Shown here in pieces: positions 24,415-34,217 of a DNA stretch of 64,000 nucleotides (its first letter is position 1; each line of letters begins with the position of its first letter). The notes below the pieces were generated by a model. That model was not told the DNA's origin, ran no database searches, and was given only the letters and a program-made list of their open reading frames with translations. A program made the translations under genes and the position numbers. This stretch comes from Pholiota molesta (lineage: Eukaryota > Basidiomycota > Agaricomycetes > Agaricales > Strophariaceae). The DNA lies in assembly GCA_014925825.1 (NCBI GenBank), contig JACGCK010000075.1, positions 157,708 to 221,707 of the forward strand, written 5' to 3'.

Positions 24415-24608
24415 TTCATGGAATTGGAAAATGAGGAGTGTTCATATGTATGTTCTCAACTATGTGTGTTTCACTTCAATTCTAATATTCGCATTTTCAG
24501 CTGCATATGCTACACAGTTCTTGGAGAGCATTGGGGTGGTCTCTATATCTCTACCGTATATATATTCGTCGTCTACACCTCTATATTTTTTATGTGCTTG
24601 TGGCCATC

Positions 24609-26070
24609 ATGTCCTCCCTCTATACTGCTACAATCAAGTCTGCTAGTGCCCCTCGTATCCGCTCAAACAACGCAGTCACTAAGTTACCACCAGTCCCTGC
24701 AGAGCAGCTGAAAGAAAAGGCAGCTGCCCGGCACAAAATCAGGCTGATATCGATGTGGCTATTCAGGAATGGTTCGACGCTACTCAGCAAACGGCGAATC
24801 AACTTGCTGAGCGCTTCAACAAAAAACCTCGCTTTTTCCTGGATGCCTTCTTTCATGGCGGAGTGCGTATGATTAACCATCACGAGAAGGTCAATCCCCA
24901 TAACGCCTTCATCAGCCGCAAGGCAAATGAATTGCGTGAAGGTGTGTTATCTATCTTTCTGTGAAATTTTATTGAACATACTACTGACTTCTTTTTAGAA
25001 GGACAGACGATCTCGCTCATGGATATCCAGCGCACATACCAGCAAGAGTATAATTCCCTTACCCAAGAGGAACGCGAAGATGTTGTTTGCAAGTTCAAAG
25101 AGAACATCGACACTTCGAAGCGCATTGCACGCCCTTCTCCACGCGGTCGTATTCAAGACTTTGCGAACACTGTGCGCAACATAATTCTCTTGGTATGTGG
25201 GTAATCTACTATCACATTAACTGTTCTTATACTAGGTATTCAATAGATTGAGGGTCTGAAAGTCCGCGTCGGTCTGGAGGGATTCTTTTGCCTTGTCCGC
25301 AACACGGCCACCTACCACATCAAGCCGCAGTGGTTCTTTACCTCGGAGGCACTGGCCAATTACATGCGCCTCGCGGTATCTAATCGGTGGAACAGCCACG
25401 ACGTGGGGACCAAGATTGAAGCATTTGCAATTGCTGGGTGTGATCCCATTAGTGAGTGTTCAGATTCTGATGTTAGTTTCATCTAATAATTCTTACGCCA
25501 TATAGATATGTTGAATACCTCTAAGAAGAAGGCTGATTATTTGAAATCGGAGATCCGGTACATGATCTCAACATCACTAGGTGCGTTCAAATGCTCTGAT
25601 GTTGCAACGACTCTCTGACTTCATCCTTAGTTGAAATTACGGGAAATGCAAAGGCAGTTATGAATTATTGCCACTATGAAGAAGACATTGTGCTACGCTA
25701 TGGTGTGGTGCTCGAGGGTTGGACATATGACAAATTTATCAACCCTAGCGAGCTCAGTACTTCTATCCCCCCACTGACTGAACTATATGATGCACTGAAA
25801 TCAGGTGCATGTAAATTTGTCAAGTTAACGCCGGCGGAGAAGAAGGAGCGCATGGTCGCGTACCAAGCGAAGCTCAAAGCGGGAGAGATCCAGGGCAAGA
25901 AACGGAAGGTCAGATCCGATGCTGGCATTTCCAGGAAGAAGGCCAAGACCACCACTCAGGAAATCATCGACGACGAGGAGACGAGGATGAAGGGGAGGGT
26001 AATGATGATGAGGCACCTCAGACTATGTGATACCCTTTGCCCCTACTTAGATATTCACTCTTCTCTTTGA
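24609..26070 (+). pseudogene. KDZ-element HMG-box-like protein, frameshifted
   Basis: From ATG 24609 the protein reads MSSLYTATIKSASAPRI and on to EKAAARHKI. One missing base near 24740 then shifts it into DVAIQEWFDATQQTANQLAE, RFFLDAFFHGGV and NPHNAFISRKANELREG, joined across an intron to ISLMDIQRTYQQEYNSLTQEE. The N-A-F-I-S...Y..L...E pattern is that of an HMG box, a DNA-bending fold. Later exons read GLKVRVGLEGFFCLVRN, KIEAFAIAGCDPIN, KSEIRYMISTSL, EITGNAKAVMNY, VVLEGWTYDKFINPSEL and KLTPAEKKERMVAYQ, then a basic KKRKVRSDA stretch. In a neighbouring frame the tail reads GDEDEGEGNDDEAPQTM-stop (to 26027), a more natural acidic end, hinting at a second frameshift. From memory, related proteins are numerous in Agaricomycetes. 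Confidence 0.6.
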
Positions 26071-26744
26071 ATTTGAAATGTGTTTATTGGGTATTGGGCG
26101 CGGAAAGACAGATAGCAAGAATATTAAAAATAGATAGCAGGGACATAGAAGGATTACAAGACAGGGGAGGGTAGATAGCAAGGAAACGGATGCAGATAGC
26201 AAGGATGCGGAAGGGAGATAGGATACGGAAGGGAAGATAATGCCGATACGGAAGGGAAGATAGTGGGAGGTGGTTGACGAAGGCAGGAGGTGGTCGACGA
26301 AGGCAGGAGGTGATCGACGAAGGTGGGAGGTGGTCGCCAGTCGAGTGTGGCGCAAGCCAGCACCGCGGCAGCGCCAGCACAGGGGATGGTTGGGCGCGAA
26401 GCCAAAACCCAAGCTCCGGCATAGCCAAGAGGAGTGTGTTGGATTCGCAGCCGCTACCATGCCCAAGCAGCAGCTGACCGCTCCGCCTTCGACAAAGGTG
26501 ATAAGCGAGGGGAGCCGCGCGGAGATGAGGGTGGATGGCGGGATCTGTCAGATGTTAAGGGCCATGTGGGGTGCGAGGAGCAAGGTAAGCGAACCGGAAG
26601 ATGATCCGTCTCCATCTGAGGGAGAGGGAAGAGAGGGGCAGAGTGGATATTACATTTGATGGGAATAACCTAGAATAAGGCGCTAAATGTTTCCGTATCA
26701 ATGAGGGATATGTGGCGTGGTGGAGCGAATGATGACATACCTGG
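26071..26744. repeat. Short-unit repeat patches between HMG-like gene and right terminal repeat
   Basis: At 26110-26265 the words GATAGCAAGGA and GATACGGAAGGGAAGATA recur. At 26265-26340 a 20-bp unit (AGGAGGTGGTCGACGAAGGC) is repeated about 3.5 times with few changes. The rest has no supported gene; its long open frames overlap on both strands. Confidence 0.55.
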
Positions 26745-27625
26745 CATGCCATATGACATTCACATGATGCGGGGTGGACGCTGGTGGGCGGAGCAGATGC
26801 TAGCGAGTTTCGGCGCATCAGCAGATGTGCTTGATTGACGAAATAGCAAAAATTACCATATTCAGAAAGATGGTTCGAATAATGGCTGGCGGGGCAACGC
26901 AGGCGGGGCGGTGGCAGGAGCGCCGGCGGCCAAAAGCCAGGCGGAGTACGATACAGGCGGTGGGAGCAAACAGCGAGCCAACTGTAAGACTTGGCCATGA
27001 GCTGGCAGCCAACCCTGGGTGCGGTGGTAAGAGGTGGTTTGGAACAACGGGGTAGGCGGGCACCAGCGCTGAGAGAGACTGTGTGTGGCCCAGGAGGACG
27101 TCACAGGGCTTGAGAGAGTGCGCCAGGCATTGTGGGATGAAAGTTGTGTGGAAGGCGGGGCGGGAGGGTGCGCGGAGGGGGGACGGCAAGAGGGGATGAC
27201 GTGGCAGAGCGGGAGGACACTTGGGAGGATGCGGAGGGGCAACTGGGAGGAACTACGGTGCGCCAGGCATTGTGGGGTGAAGGTGGTGTGAGGGACTAGG
27301 CGGGAGGGCGCGGGGAGGGCGGGCGACGGCGGTGGAGGGATGGCGGGGAGGACGACGGGGCAGAGCGGGAGGACACACGGGATGAGGCGGAACGGCAGCC
27401 GGCAGCAACTGTACAGTTGTCGGAAGGAGCCGAGAGCACGGGAATGACGGTGTGGACGGGGCCGCGGAAGAAGGTAGCCGGTGAGGGGGAAATTCGACAA
27501 AGGCCAACGGTATTGAGCCCAGTCTCCACGGGTAAGCAATATGAGGGAAAAGAACGCTTACGGACATGTTTGTAATGATGCGATCATGCCCGCTTATATG
27601 CCGGATAGGGTGGGAACCTTAGGTG
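26745..27625 (-). repeat. Right inverted terminal repeat of the KDZ element
   Basis: Its reverse complement matches the left arm from CACCTAAGGTTCCCACCC inward to the CTGATGCGCCGAAACTCGCTAG segment (26796-26817). Substitutions and copy-number differences in the C/T-rich subrepeats mean the two arms have diverged, so the insertion is not brand new. Confidence 0.8.
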
Positions 27626-27926
27626 GCATGCATTTAAGATGCACGGTAACCGGCAAAATGTAGCAGCCGATGTTCCATGAAAAATTCGAGTTCCTAATCC
27701 CAGGTAATAAATCTCTTTTGCCACGCAATCCAGCGCAAACCATGCGCAGCCATACACGCAGTGTTGTGGACGCGTTTTGCGGACATGTGGCTGTTGATTT
27801 CTATTTATAGATATAACAAAACTTTCCCATCTGCCGAGCACGAAATTAAATTTAGATTTCCATTGGTGACTGGGAGTCGTATCGAATTTGCTTCTGTCAC
27901 ATATACCTGTTCAATCCTATACTCCT
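27626..27926. other. Spacer between KDZ element and adenylate-forming reductase gene
   Basis: This 0.3 kb AT-rich stretch directly upstream of the reductase ATG should contain its promoter, so the KDZ element ends only about 300 bp from the start codon. No motif was recognised. Confidence 0.4.
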
Positions 27927-30900
27927 ATGGCGCTCCCTGCCAGAACTCGTGTTCTCCCCCCTGTAGATGGGAGCCTTTCTCTCCCAGAAACTCTTGCCTT
28001 TCATGAAAGCCATAACGCAGACGTACCAATGTACGTATTCTGTGAAGATGGCCAAGCAGAAGTCACAGAAATATCCTATCGCCAGTTTGTCCGGGCATGC
28101 TATGAGATTCCACGGACAACAAATCTTCAGCAAGGATCGGCGGACTGGCCGGATTCCGCCTCAGGAAAACCTGTAGTAGCTCTTATAGCGCTAACAGACA
28201 CCCTCATTTATCAGACTACTGTGGCTGGTCTAATGCATGCGGGTTTTATCGTGAGTGTTCCAAGGCTGTGAATGTGCACGTAGCGCTCATTTAAATACCT
28301 TAAGCCATTTCCAATATCGCCCAGAAATACCGCTGAGGCCATTGCCAATCTTATTAGAAAGACAGACTGTCATCAGGTTCTTGCAACTTGGTCGAGTTTG
28401 AAGTCGATCCTTGATAGGACCGAGCGAGAGATACACAAGATTGAGCCTGGATACAACTTAACGATTGGAGAGGTACCAACGGTCTCTCAGCTATACCCAG
28501 AGCTTTGTGTATCTGGCGGATCAAGCTCTGTTTCTGTGGAAAGCAAACGGGAAACGAAACCCGGGCTTGATGAAATCGCGCTGTACTTGCACTCGTCTGG
28601 GAGTACTGGTCTCCCAAAAGCCATTCCCAAGACGCACCGAGAGCTCATAGAGTTCGTTACATTCCGTGAGTACTCATAGTCCATGGGCGTTGCTTCCCAT
28701 GAAATAATTAAAGATACAATTGCTTCTATTAGCGTCTTCAATGCGTTTACGAAATCGTGATCCACCCGTACGATTCGCAGCAATGCATTTGCCTCCATTC
28801 CATGCCCTTGGCCTCCATTGTCATGTCTTTTTGCCCTTGCTTTCCTGTATCACTGCTGCGATATATCCACCTTGCGTTTTACATTCCAATGTGATGCCCT
28901 GTATTCCAACGTCGGACAATATACTTGATCATACGCAAAGAACAAGATGTAGCATCCTAGTCGCTTTACCATCATTGCTTCAGGATTGGGTTCAAGATAC
29001 CAAGCATATACATATATTGAGCAGCCTGCTTGAAGTGGTGCGTTCAATTCGTTTCCCAAGTATGATTTTATGCATCACTCATGTCGGGGATTCAACCCAG
29101 AAATTTAGTGGCGGTGCACTTAGTCCGAGAACGGGCCAGTTTCTCGTAGAGAACGGAGTAAAGTTATCGACTAGCTATGGCGGGACTGAGTTTGGGGCAC
29201 CTTGTGCTTCCAGCATCAGGGAGGGCGACGAACAGGATTGGGAGTATGTTGAATTCTCCGAAAGAAGCAAAGTTCGTTGGGTTCCGCAGGGAAATGGATT
29301 ATATGAATGCCAATTCATTGTAAGTTAGGGACGTTCTCATTGACTGCCACATGGAAGCTGAGCAATTTTTGCTAACAGATTTGCGATACACATCACATTT
29401 CCGTTGAGAATCTCTCAGATGTTCGGGGCTATGCGACATCAGACCTCTTCGTTCCTCACCCAACTAAGAATTACTTATGGAAAATGTTAGTCAAGCTTTT
29501 TTCTCCATTGGTCAAATTCGACTAAAAGATTTATAGAGTAGGGCGCATTGACGACGTAATAATCCACTCTTCCGGGGAAAAGACGGTCCCGCCACCAATG
29601 GAAAATATCTTATATAGCAGCCCCCAGTACGTTTGGCCGTTTGTAATTCAGATAACGCTCTTGTTCGAAATACTCAACGTACCGATCGATCTACAGCATT
29701 GTCGGAGCTGTCATGTTTGGCCATGCCCATAATCAGCCAGGGGTGCTAATAGAACCCAGCCCATCTCATCGCGTCAATATCGATAATATGGAGGAGGTCG
29801 AGAAGTTTCGAAATCTTATATGGTATGTTTAATTTCGATGGTTATAATATTCCTTCATAATGACATGATATTCAGGCCTATTGTGGAAGAGGCAAATAGT
29901 ATCGCTCCGGCATTCAGTAGAATTTTCAAAGAATTGATTCTGGTTGCGGACTACAAGAAACCATTTTTGCGAGCTGGGAAAGGCACCGTCATGCGCAAAG
30001 CAACATTGGATCTTTATGCGCAAGAGGTAGAAGTTCTGTGCGTTGTCATAATACCTGATGGATCCATACAATACTAATATCAACGGGCAGCTATTCTAGC
30101 GTAATGGTGTCCGTGGACGCTGGCGAATCAGTAGTCCGACTTGATCATTGGGAGAAGGAATACATAGAGCAATGGATCATGAACCAGGCTCATGAGCTAT
30201 ATCCCAATAACGCAATATCACCCTCTGTCAATTTATTCGAGCAAGGGTTTGACAGGTAAGCTATGGTTATTTCGTTTGTCCTCATAGACGCCTGAGTAAA
30301 AAAATTATTTAGCCTCAGCACCACTATTTTACGGCGTAGAATTATTGGTGCACTACGTTCAATCAAGCCAAACGTCAGCGCTTCTGTGCTTCAAGCAATA
30401 GACCAGAACATCATATACACCTATCCAACAATCACAGCTCTTTCGAAACGACTGTTCGATATTTGTGCCGATCCGAGTGCACTTGAAAACGGACGGGATC
30501 ATCTAGACGCAATCCAAAATCTAATCATAAGATATAGCTTCGAAACTCTGTTGAGAAGCCCGATAGAGAATGCGGATAATGATCGTGTAGTGGTCTTGCT
30601 TACTGGCTCGACTGGACATCTTGGATCGCATATCTTGGCTAGTCTGTTACGCGACCCACAAGTTACTGTGGTATACACCTTGAACCGCCTTCACGGTGGG
30701 GGCTTATCAACCCAAGATCGACACCGACATCGCTTCGTTGAAGAAGGCTTGGATGCAACTCTTCTGGATTCGACTAAGCTGATACAAATGGAAGGCGACT
30801 ACGAAAAGGAGAAACTTGGAATTTCCGAGGCTCTCTATATCGAGGTGATCTCTTTCTCTTTTGATCGAGCTTGTCATTGACGCTGGCTCCAGCTCTTGTC

Positions 30901-31535
30901 TAGAGTTACAATCATCATTCACACATCTTGGAGGCTCGACTTTAATCTCCCATTGTCCTCGTTTGAGCCTAACATCAGGCAGACGCACAACTTGATCAAA
31001 TTCGCCAGATCGAGCGCATGTGGTCCTCGTTTGAAGTTCCTATTTACATCCTCTGTCAGTGTAGGTCAATCATGGAAGCCTGACGACGGACCATATCCAG
31101 AAGATATTGTTTTGGATGCTAAATGTGCAATGGGGATGGGTTACGGGGAAAGCAAATACGTTGCCGAACGAGTAAGTCACTTCACAGATCCCGAATTGTA
31201 GGACACATTCACTAAAATTACTAGATCCTTCAAACAAGCGGGTTAAACACAATTTCGCTTCGGATTAGCCAGATTACCGGATCGCCTGCAAATGGGTCTT
31301 GGGCAACTACAGATTGGGTACCGATTATGATTAAATCGAGTATTGCCATGGGTGCTTTTCCATCTGCGGCTGGGGTGAGCATTTCGTCTGATCTGCTACA
31401 GCGACTGACAGCTTATCATCTACTTTTAGAGAGTTTCCTGGATTCCAGTAGCTACGGTTTCCGATATCATTCACAGATTACTGTCCTATTCCGATCTCTA
31501 TCCTTCGGCACTGAACATTCTTCACCATGAAACTA

Positions 31536-33769
31536 GGTGGACTTTGTTTAATCAAAGCCTTACCCCTTGAATTTTGTTTAAACAGTTTAAACGTTAAACA
31601 AGGACTTTGTTTAAACAGACTCTTAGAGCTTTGTTTAATCTACATGTTTCTGTTTAAACACTCAAAGACGTTTGTTTAAACACCAGATATATTTGTTTAA
31701 ACACTAGCTACGTCTGTTTAAACACTGACTACGTCTGTTTAAACACTTTAAACACTAACTATGTCTGTTTAATCACTAACTACGTCTGTTTAAACACTAA
31801 CTACATTATGTCTGTTTAAACACTAACTACATCTGTTTAAACACTGACTAAATCTGTTTAAACACTAACTACATCTGTTTAAACACTAACTACGTCTGTT
31901 TAAACAATAACTACGTCTGTTCAAACTAGAAATGTCCTGTTTGAACACCAAGATGGCTCACCGATCGTAGTCGCAAATCACGCCATCGGTCGTCTGGCCA
32001 GCATGTGGTGGGGTTCGTCATCCGTGGCCCGTCGCGCTCGCAGCTTGTCGTTGTGCTGCCCATCCTGCGTCGTGGTCATTGCTGGCCATGGTGGTGGTGG
32101 TCAAGCTAGAGCCGGCCCACATTCCTTGTTGGAGGAGAGGGGCACACGGCGAGGGGTAGGCGAGGGCGCCGTTGAGTCAGAGAAATGGGGACAGTGGATG
32201 CCATGCTCGCCACGTGGCATTCGTGGCTGCGGTCGTGCTCGCGCCTTAGTCGGTCCACGGCAGGCGTTATGGCTGAGGGCTCGCAGTGTAGCGTGGGGGG
32301 CAGCTGGGATGGTAGGGAGGGGCGGGCACCGAGTATTAGCACCCATCCCCAGCATGTATCTACGAAAGGGGAGGGAGGTGGTGGATCAGTGAGGGGGACA
32401 AAGGCAGAGAACGGCGACATACGTGGCGGATCTCCCGCTGCCCGGGTCTTCCCTGTTTTATCCGACTCCCATGTTCTTCAATGTTGCGTGCGGGCATCGT
32501 TGTCGCGGGCGTGTGTTGCGGTTGTTGACGAGAGCGGATACGAGGATGGGCAGAGGTGAAAGGGGATGCCAAAATGTCGAAGTTCAACTGACAACAACTG
32601 CGAACAATCAACAAAGAATTCAAACTCCTCTTCGGCAAGCGGAGCTTGAATTCTTTGTTGATTGTTCCACGTTGACCTTCTCAACTTCAACCGTCCAACT
32701 GCCACCTCCGCCGCGTCACCACTCGCCTCATCAAGATTCGCTCCTCCAAGTAACCAGGGGATGAAGACAAAAGGGAAGACCTGATGAGAGGGAGATCTCA
32801 AAGGTATGTAGACCGCCGTTCCAACCAGCCCCCCATCTAACACCCTCTCCCTGTTAGGTCCATGCCCTCTGCGGAGTGACGGCGACTCACGAGCGCCTGC
32901 CTCACGCCTCATGCATCTCCTTTGCCGCCGCCGTCCCATTCGCCGCCGCCGTCCCCATTTCTCTGACTCAACGGCGCCCTTGCCTACCCCTCGCCGTGTG
33001 CCCCTCTCCTCCAACAAGGAATGTGGGCCGGCTCTAGCTCGACCACCACCACCATGGCCAGCAATGGCCACGACCCCTGGAGGGCAACGTCGGCCAACAA
33101 CGACGAGAGCCACGAGGGTCACAACAACCAGCGAGGACGATGGCAAGCGAGGACGGCGGCGGCGGCTAGCGACAGCACGACCAGCAACGACCACCACCAG
33201 CGAGGACAACGGCCAGCGAGGACATCGACCAGTATGATGACGGGAGTGCAACTGCCCGCGAGCATGTCAGCGTGAGTACCACAGGGCGCAAGCAGGATGG
33301 GCAGCACGACGACAAGCTGCGAGTGCGACGGGCCACGGATGACGAACCCCACCACATGCCGGCCAGACGACCGATGGCGTGATTTGCGACTACGATCGGT
33401 GAGCCATCTTGGTGTTCAAACAGGACATTTCTAGTTTGAACAGACGTAGTTATTGTTTAAACAGACGTAGTTAGTGTTTAAACAGATGTAGTTAGTGTTT
33501 AAACAGATTTAGTCAGTGTTTAAACAGATGTAGTTAGTGTTTAAACAGACGTAGTTAGTGATTAAACAGACATAGTTACTTGTTTAAACAGACGTAGTCA
33601 GTGTTTAAACAAATATATCTGGTGTTTAAACAAACGTCTTTGAGTGTTTAAACAGAAACATGTAGATTAAACAAAGCTCTAAGAGTCTGTTTAAACAAAG
33701 TCCTTGTTTAACATTTAAACTGTTTAAACAAAATTCAAAGGGTAAGGCTTTGATTAAACAAAGTCTACC
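31536..33769. mobile_element. Foldback-type element with 21-bp GTTTAAAC subrepeats in both arms
   Basis: The ends are inverted copies (GGTGGACTTTGTTTAATC at 31536; GATTAAACAAAGTCTACC at 33752-33769). The outer ~400 bp of the left arm hold about 14 exact GTTTAAAC palindromes, many in a 21-bp unit GTTTAAACACTAACTACGTCT, and the right arm carries the inverted set. Inward, arms share non-repetitive sequence (CACCAAGATGGCTCACCGATCG; AGAGCCGGCCCACATTCCTTG, given here as landmarks) to about 32200 and 32950, and a perfect 22-bp hairpin sits at the centre (32602-32667). No transposase is seen. Inverted arms made of tandem subrepeats define foldback transposons. It lies within a reductase exon; no clear target duplication was found. 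Confidence 0.8.
32602..32667. repeat. Central perfect hairpin of the foldback element
   Basis: GAACAATCAACAAAGAATTC plus AA (32602-32623) is exactly reverse-complementary to 32646-32667, with a 22-nt spacer between. Its middle (32634) is within about 20 bp of the geometric centre of the element, so the whole element can fold as one large palindrome. Confidence 0.85.
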
Positions 33770-34217
33770 TGGTTACGGCTTCACCCTATCGGGACGCCCT
33801 GGGATGCTATCATGCGATATTCCAGCGACGCCATTAACAGGGAGTCACATCTGTCTATCCCGCTCATATCGTTCAAGGACTGGTTCGCTCTTCTACAACA
33901 AAGATACGATTCTGCAAAGCGAGAGGATGCGATAGACGTGGTAAGTGGTGGGAATATGATCAATGGGTGAATCTCGACTTAGATTGCGTCTTCAATTATA
34001 GCCTGCTATCAAACTGTATGACTTCTTCAAGAAAATGGCAGAAGTCGATCAGCCCACGGCCCCACAGACACCGAACCTTGAGCCGATTACATTCGCAGTA
34101 GGAAAGATTCCTGAAATCCACAAGATACTTGGAGCCTTATCTGATTTTACCGGAGAAGAGGTCGATGGATGGATCAAGTATTGGATTCAGGTCGGCTACC
34201 TCAATTCAAAGCAATAG

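Larger units (their letters stand above)
16824..27625 (+). mobile_element. 10.8 kb KDZ-type DNA transposon with ~1 kb inverted terminal repeats and three genes
   Basis: The left end CACCTAAGGTTCCCACCC (16824) is repeated exactly, inverted, at the right end (27608-27625). Matching sequence continues inward to about 17830 on the left and 26745 on the right, with indels. Between the repeats lie three plus-strand genes: a KDZ transposase (18091-21567), a coiled-coil protein (22838-24414) and an HMG-box-like protein (24609-26070). All show apparent single-base frameshifts. KDZ elements are large fungal DNA transposons known to carry several genes. Flanks (TCGGCACTA left, GCATGCATT right) show no target-site duplication. 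The left end sits in the transposase-deubiquitinase gene, yet the missing 5' part of that gene is not found right of 27625, so a rearrangement or deletion probably followed insertion. Confidence 0.85.
27927..34217 (+). pseudogene. NRPS-like adenylate-forming reductase (A-T-R), interrupted by a foldback element
   Basis: These enzymes activate a carboxylic acid with ATP, tether it to a carrier domain and release it reductively with NADPH, usually as an aldehyde. Start MALPARTRVL at 27927. The adenylation domain shows LYLHSSGSTGLPKAIPKTH, STSYGGTEFG, GYATSDLF, GRIDDVIIHSSGEK and RAGKGTVMRKATLDLY. The carrier has LFEQGFDSLSTT with the phosphopantetheine Ser. The reductase domain has VLLTGSTGHLGSHILASLL (NADP fold) and YGESKYVAER (catalytic Tyr/Lys). 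About a dozen short introns keep the frame. After LYPSALNILHHET a 2234-bp element (31536-33769) breaks the exon; coding resumes as HPIGTPWDAIMRYSSDAI and ends GYLNSKQ-stop at 34217. The precursor was complete; this allele should lack the reductase C-terminus. It could begin a metabolite cluster with the genes up to 54.2 kb. Confidence 0.85.

Noticed and set aside
27584..27841. Missing 5' part of the transposase-deubiquitinase gene right of the KDZ element
   Set aside because: The minus-strand frame there has no transposase-like motif and does not continue the interrupted exon.
31580..31930. Regularly spaced GTTTAAAC repeats resembling a CRISPR array
   Set aside because: The spacers are nearly identical to each other, the array is mirrored at 33.4-33.7 kb, and the host is a eukaryote; these are foldback-element subrepeats.
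32478..33251. 257-codon minus-strand frame inside the foldback element
   Set aside because: It runs through the inverted arm and hairpin, its peptide is Arg/His/Ser-rich without a domain, and the mirror frame exists in the other arm.
31534..33770. Foldback element acting as a spliceable intron
   Set aside because: Joining at its GT-like and AG-like edges puts the downstream exon in the wrong frame with no support from other splice signals.
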